NCBI GenBank assembly: GCA_002727235.1
Contig: PBWL01000067.1
Span: 1-6,028, forward strand
Source: Acidimicrobiaceae bacterium
GTDB lineage: Bacteria > Actinomycetota > Acidimicrobiia > Acidimicrobiales > Ilumatobacteraceae
Reading direction: 5' to 3'
Length of the DNA: 6,028 bases
This document shows positions 5,903 through 6,028 of the stretch, in pieces. A model generated the notes under the pieces. That model made no database searches and was not told where the DNA came from. It was given only the letters and a program-made list of their open reading frames with translations. Every line of letters begins with the position of its first letter. Positions within the stretch are counted from its first letter, which is position 1. The translations under genes and the position numbers were made by a program.

Positions 5903-6028
5903 CTACAGATACTGCCCTGTTTGGGTACGTTCGATCGCGCGTCCTCCCCCAATTGGACCCGCATCTCGATCAACTAGAGTTCGAATGAAGACGATACGTT
6001 CGCCTTTTCGGCCAGAGACTTTTGCCCA
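5903..6028 (-). CDS. arc: Proteasome-associated AAA ATPase ARC/Mpa, C-terminal end (enters from the right edge)
   Basis: The last 41 codons and TAG stop of a gene whose body lies beyond the right edge. ARC (Mpa in mycobacteria) is the hexameric ATPase that binds Pup, unfolds pupylated proteins and feeds them to the 20S core. The visible peptide begins [18 protein letters not shown] and ends ERTQTGQYL. It closely matches the recalled mycobacterial Mpa tail (a WARISGKKGERIVYIRTL-type block, then a variable linker, then GQYL). The C-terminal GQYL, with its penultimate Tyr, is the docking motif that inserts into the PrcA ring pockets. The fragment is easy to overlook because it has no start codon in the window and another frame stays open across it. 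It stands 4 nt before dop, so the complete set arc-dop-pup-prcB-prcA-pafA is in one transcription direction. Confidence 0.93.
   Translation of the reverse strand, partial: WAKVSGRKGERIVFIRTLVDRDAGPIGGGRAIERTQTGQYL

Noticed and set aside
5899..5973. N-terminal extension of Dop from TTG 5973
   Set aside because: The 25 extra codons overlap the arc coding end and do not resemble Dop. Relatives begin at a point equivalent to ATG 5898.

Overview
The window carries one continuous, unidirectional gene run, all on the minus strand. It reads as the Pup-proteasome operon of an actinobacterium. In transcription order (right to left) the genes are: 3' end of arc/mpa (proteasomal AAA ATPase), dop (depupylase), pup, prcB (20S beta), prcA (20S alpha), pxpA, pxpB, pxpC (the three subunits of the ATP-dependent 5-oxoprolinase), and the 5' part of pafA (Pup ligase), which leaves the window at the left edge. 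The ATPase ending in GQYL, the Pup coiled-coil core and the PrcA/PrcB sequences are all of the actinobacterial type. Moderate GC and the divergence from mycobacterial and streptomycete sequences could fit a lineage such as Acidimicrobiia, but that placement is a guess.

Packing is very tight. arc stop to dop start is 4 nt, dop to pup 27 nt, and prcB starts at the pup stop. prcB/prcA, pxpA/pxpB and pxpB/pxpC overlap by 4 nt (ATGA, GTGA, GTGA). prcA to pxpA is 6 nt and pxpC to pafA 41 nt. No terminator-like hairpin or strand switch interrupts the run, so co-transcription is the simplest reading. There is no gene-free stretch above 300 bases, and I saw no RNA gene, mobile element or CRISPR array.

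How the genes work together: PafA attaches Pup through its C-terminal Glu to lysines of target proteins. ARC/Mpa recognises the Pup coiled coil, unfolds the substrate and docks by its GQYL tail on the PrcA ring. PrcB cleaves the substrate, and Dop recycles Pup. Pup here is encoded with a C-terminal Glu (GGE), so it needs no deamidation before ligation.

The most notable point is a complete 5-oxoprolinase module (pxpABC) inserted between prcA and pafA, apparently coupled to them. 5-Oxoproline can arise by cyclisation of N-terminal Gln or Glu, so the module may salvage a by-product of proteasomal peptide breakdown back to glutamate. That link is inference. Other points are an 11-nt near-ideal Shine-Dalgarno sequence for prcB built from the codons for the functional Pup tail, and an Ala in place of the usual Gly just before the catalytic Thr1 of PrcB.
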